Below, piece after piece: positions 6,520-6,835 of a stretch of 6,835 nucleotides of DNA. Within the stretch, counting starts at the first letter, position 1; every line of letters begins with the position of its first letter. The notes under the pieces are model-generated. The model was not told the origin of the DNA and made no database searches. It saw only the letters and a list, made by a program, of their open reading frames with translations. Source of the DNA: Pseudomonadota bacterium (GTDB lineage Bacteria > Pseudomonadota > Gammaproteobacteria > Steroidobacterales > Woeseiaceae); assembly GCA_022360335.1 (NCBI GenBank), contig JAKSCZ010000297.1, positions 1 through 6,835 of the forward strand, written 5' to 3'. Position numbers and translations under genes: made by a program.

Positions 6520-6835
6520 CTAGCCCGCGAATCGATGCGCCAGCGCCCAGCGATAGGTTGCGGCGATGCCGTCCTCCAGGCAGATTCCGGGCTCCCAGCC
6601 AAGCGCACGCATGCGGCCGGAGTCCATCAGCTTGCGAGGCGTCCCGTCCGGCATCTCCGTATTGAAAACGATTTCGCCCTCGTAATCGACGATTCGCCCG
6701 ATGAGATTCGCAAGGTCCCGGATGCTGATTTCGCTCGAAGAGCCCGCATTGATGACCTGAGCTTCGACATCGCGCTCCATCAGGAAGACGCAGGCATCGG
6801 CCAGGTCGTCGACGTGCATGAATTCGCGCAGGGGA
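6520..6835 (-). CDS. fcl: GDP-L-fucose synthase, C-terminal part (runs off right edge)
   Basis: The frame enters at the window edge and gives 104 residues before a TAG. It begins PLREFMHVDDLADACVFLME, the signature of the C-terminal half of GDP-4-keto-6-deoxy-D-mannose epimerase/reductase (Fcl/WcaG), an extended short-chain dehydrogenase. Next come INAGSSSEISIRDLA, PDGTPRKLMDSGRMRALGW and a final segment ending in TYRWALAHRFAG. The family makes GDP-L-fucose with NADPH. The Rossmann fold and catalytic Tyr-Lys lie outside the window. The ATG at 6819 is an internal Met, since homology continues upstream of it. The neighbouring GDP-mannose genes supply the precursor; a GDP-mannose 4,6-dehydratase is expected next to it but not visible. 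Another sugar epimerase is possible but less likely. Confidence 0.9.
   Translation of the reverse strand, partial: PLREFMHVDDLADACVFLMERDVEAQVINAGSSSEISIRDLANLIGRIVDYEGEIVFNTEMPDGTPRKLMDSGRMRALGWEPGICLEDGIAATYRWALAHRFAG

Noticed and set aside
1..6835. CRISPR arrays, tRNA or rRNA genes, insertion sequences, phage attachment sites
   Set aside because: No short regularly spaced repeats, no cloverleaf-like sequences, no transposase frames and no terminal inverted repeats were seen. The only strong repeat is the intragenic Ig-domain block.

Overview
The window is a high-GC bacterial segment in which every recognisable gene lies on the minus strand. It is part of an exopolysaccharide or capsule locus, followed by the start of a secreted repeat protein. 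A near-perfect CRP-type operator, sigma70-like -10 boxes and a CpsG-type phosphomannomutase suggest a gammaproteobacterium. The sequence does not identify the genus.

In transcription order (high to low coordinates): (1) the C-terminal 104 residues of a GDP-L-fucose synthase, entering from the right edge and ending at 6520; (2) a 287-bp AT-richer gap holding two overlapping candidate promoters; (3) a monotopic sugar-1-phosphate transferase of the WcaJ/ExoY type (5462-6232); (4) a 115-bp gap with a consensus TATAAT box; (5) a tightly packed trio: UDP-glucose 6-dehydrogenase (3973-5346), bifunctional mannose-1-phosphate guanylyltransferase/mannose-6-phosphate isomerase (2534-3976) and phosphomannomutase (1184-2533); (6) a 227-bp gap with a 16-bp perfect CRP-type palindrome (1044-1059); (7) the N-terminal 318 codons of an exported protein made of Ig/cadherin-like domains, running off the left edge.

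The enzymes form a coherent pathway. The type II isomerase domain makes mannose-6-P from fructose-6-P, ManB converts it to mannose-1-P, and the guanylyltransferase domain makes GDP-mannose. The fucose synthase (with a GDP-mannose dehydratase presumably outside the window) takes this to GDP-L-fucose. Ugd makes UDP-glucuronate. The sugar transferase would load the first sugar phosphate on undecaprenyl phosphate. The precursor set (fucose, glucuronate, possibly mannose) resembles that of colanic-acid-like acidic polysaccharides. No glycosyltransferase, flippase, polymerase or export gene is visible here.

The least ordinary parts are the repeat protein and its control region. Its first and third domains share a 180-bp block with only two mismatches while the domain between them is diverged, and the CRP-type site sits at a class I-like distance from a candidate promoter. 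Nothing in the window establishes a wholly new biological system.
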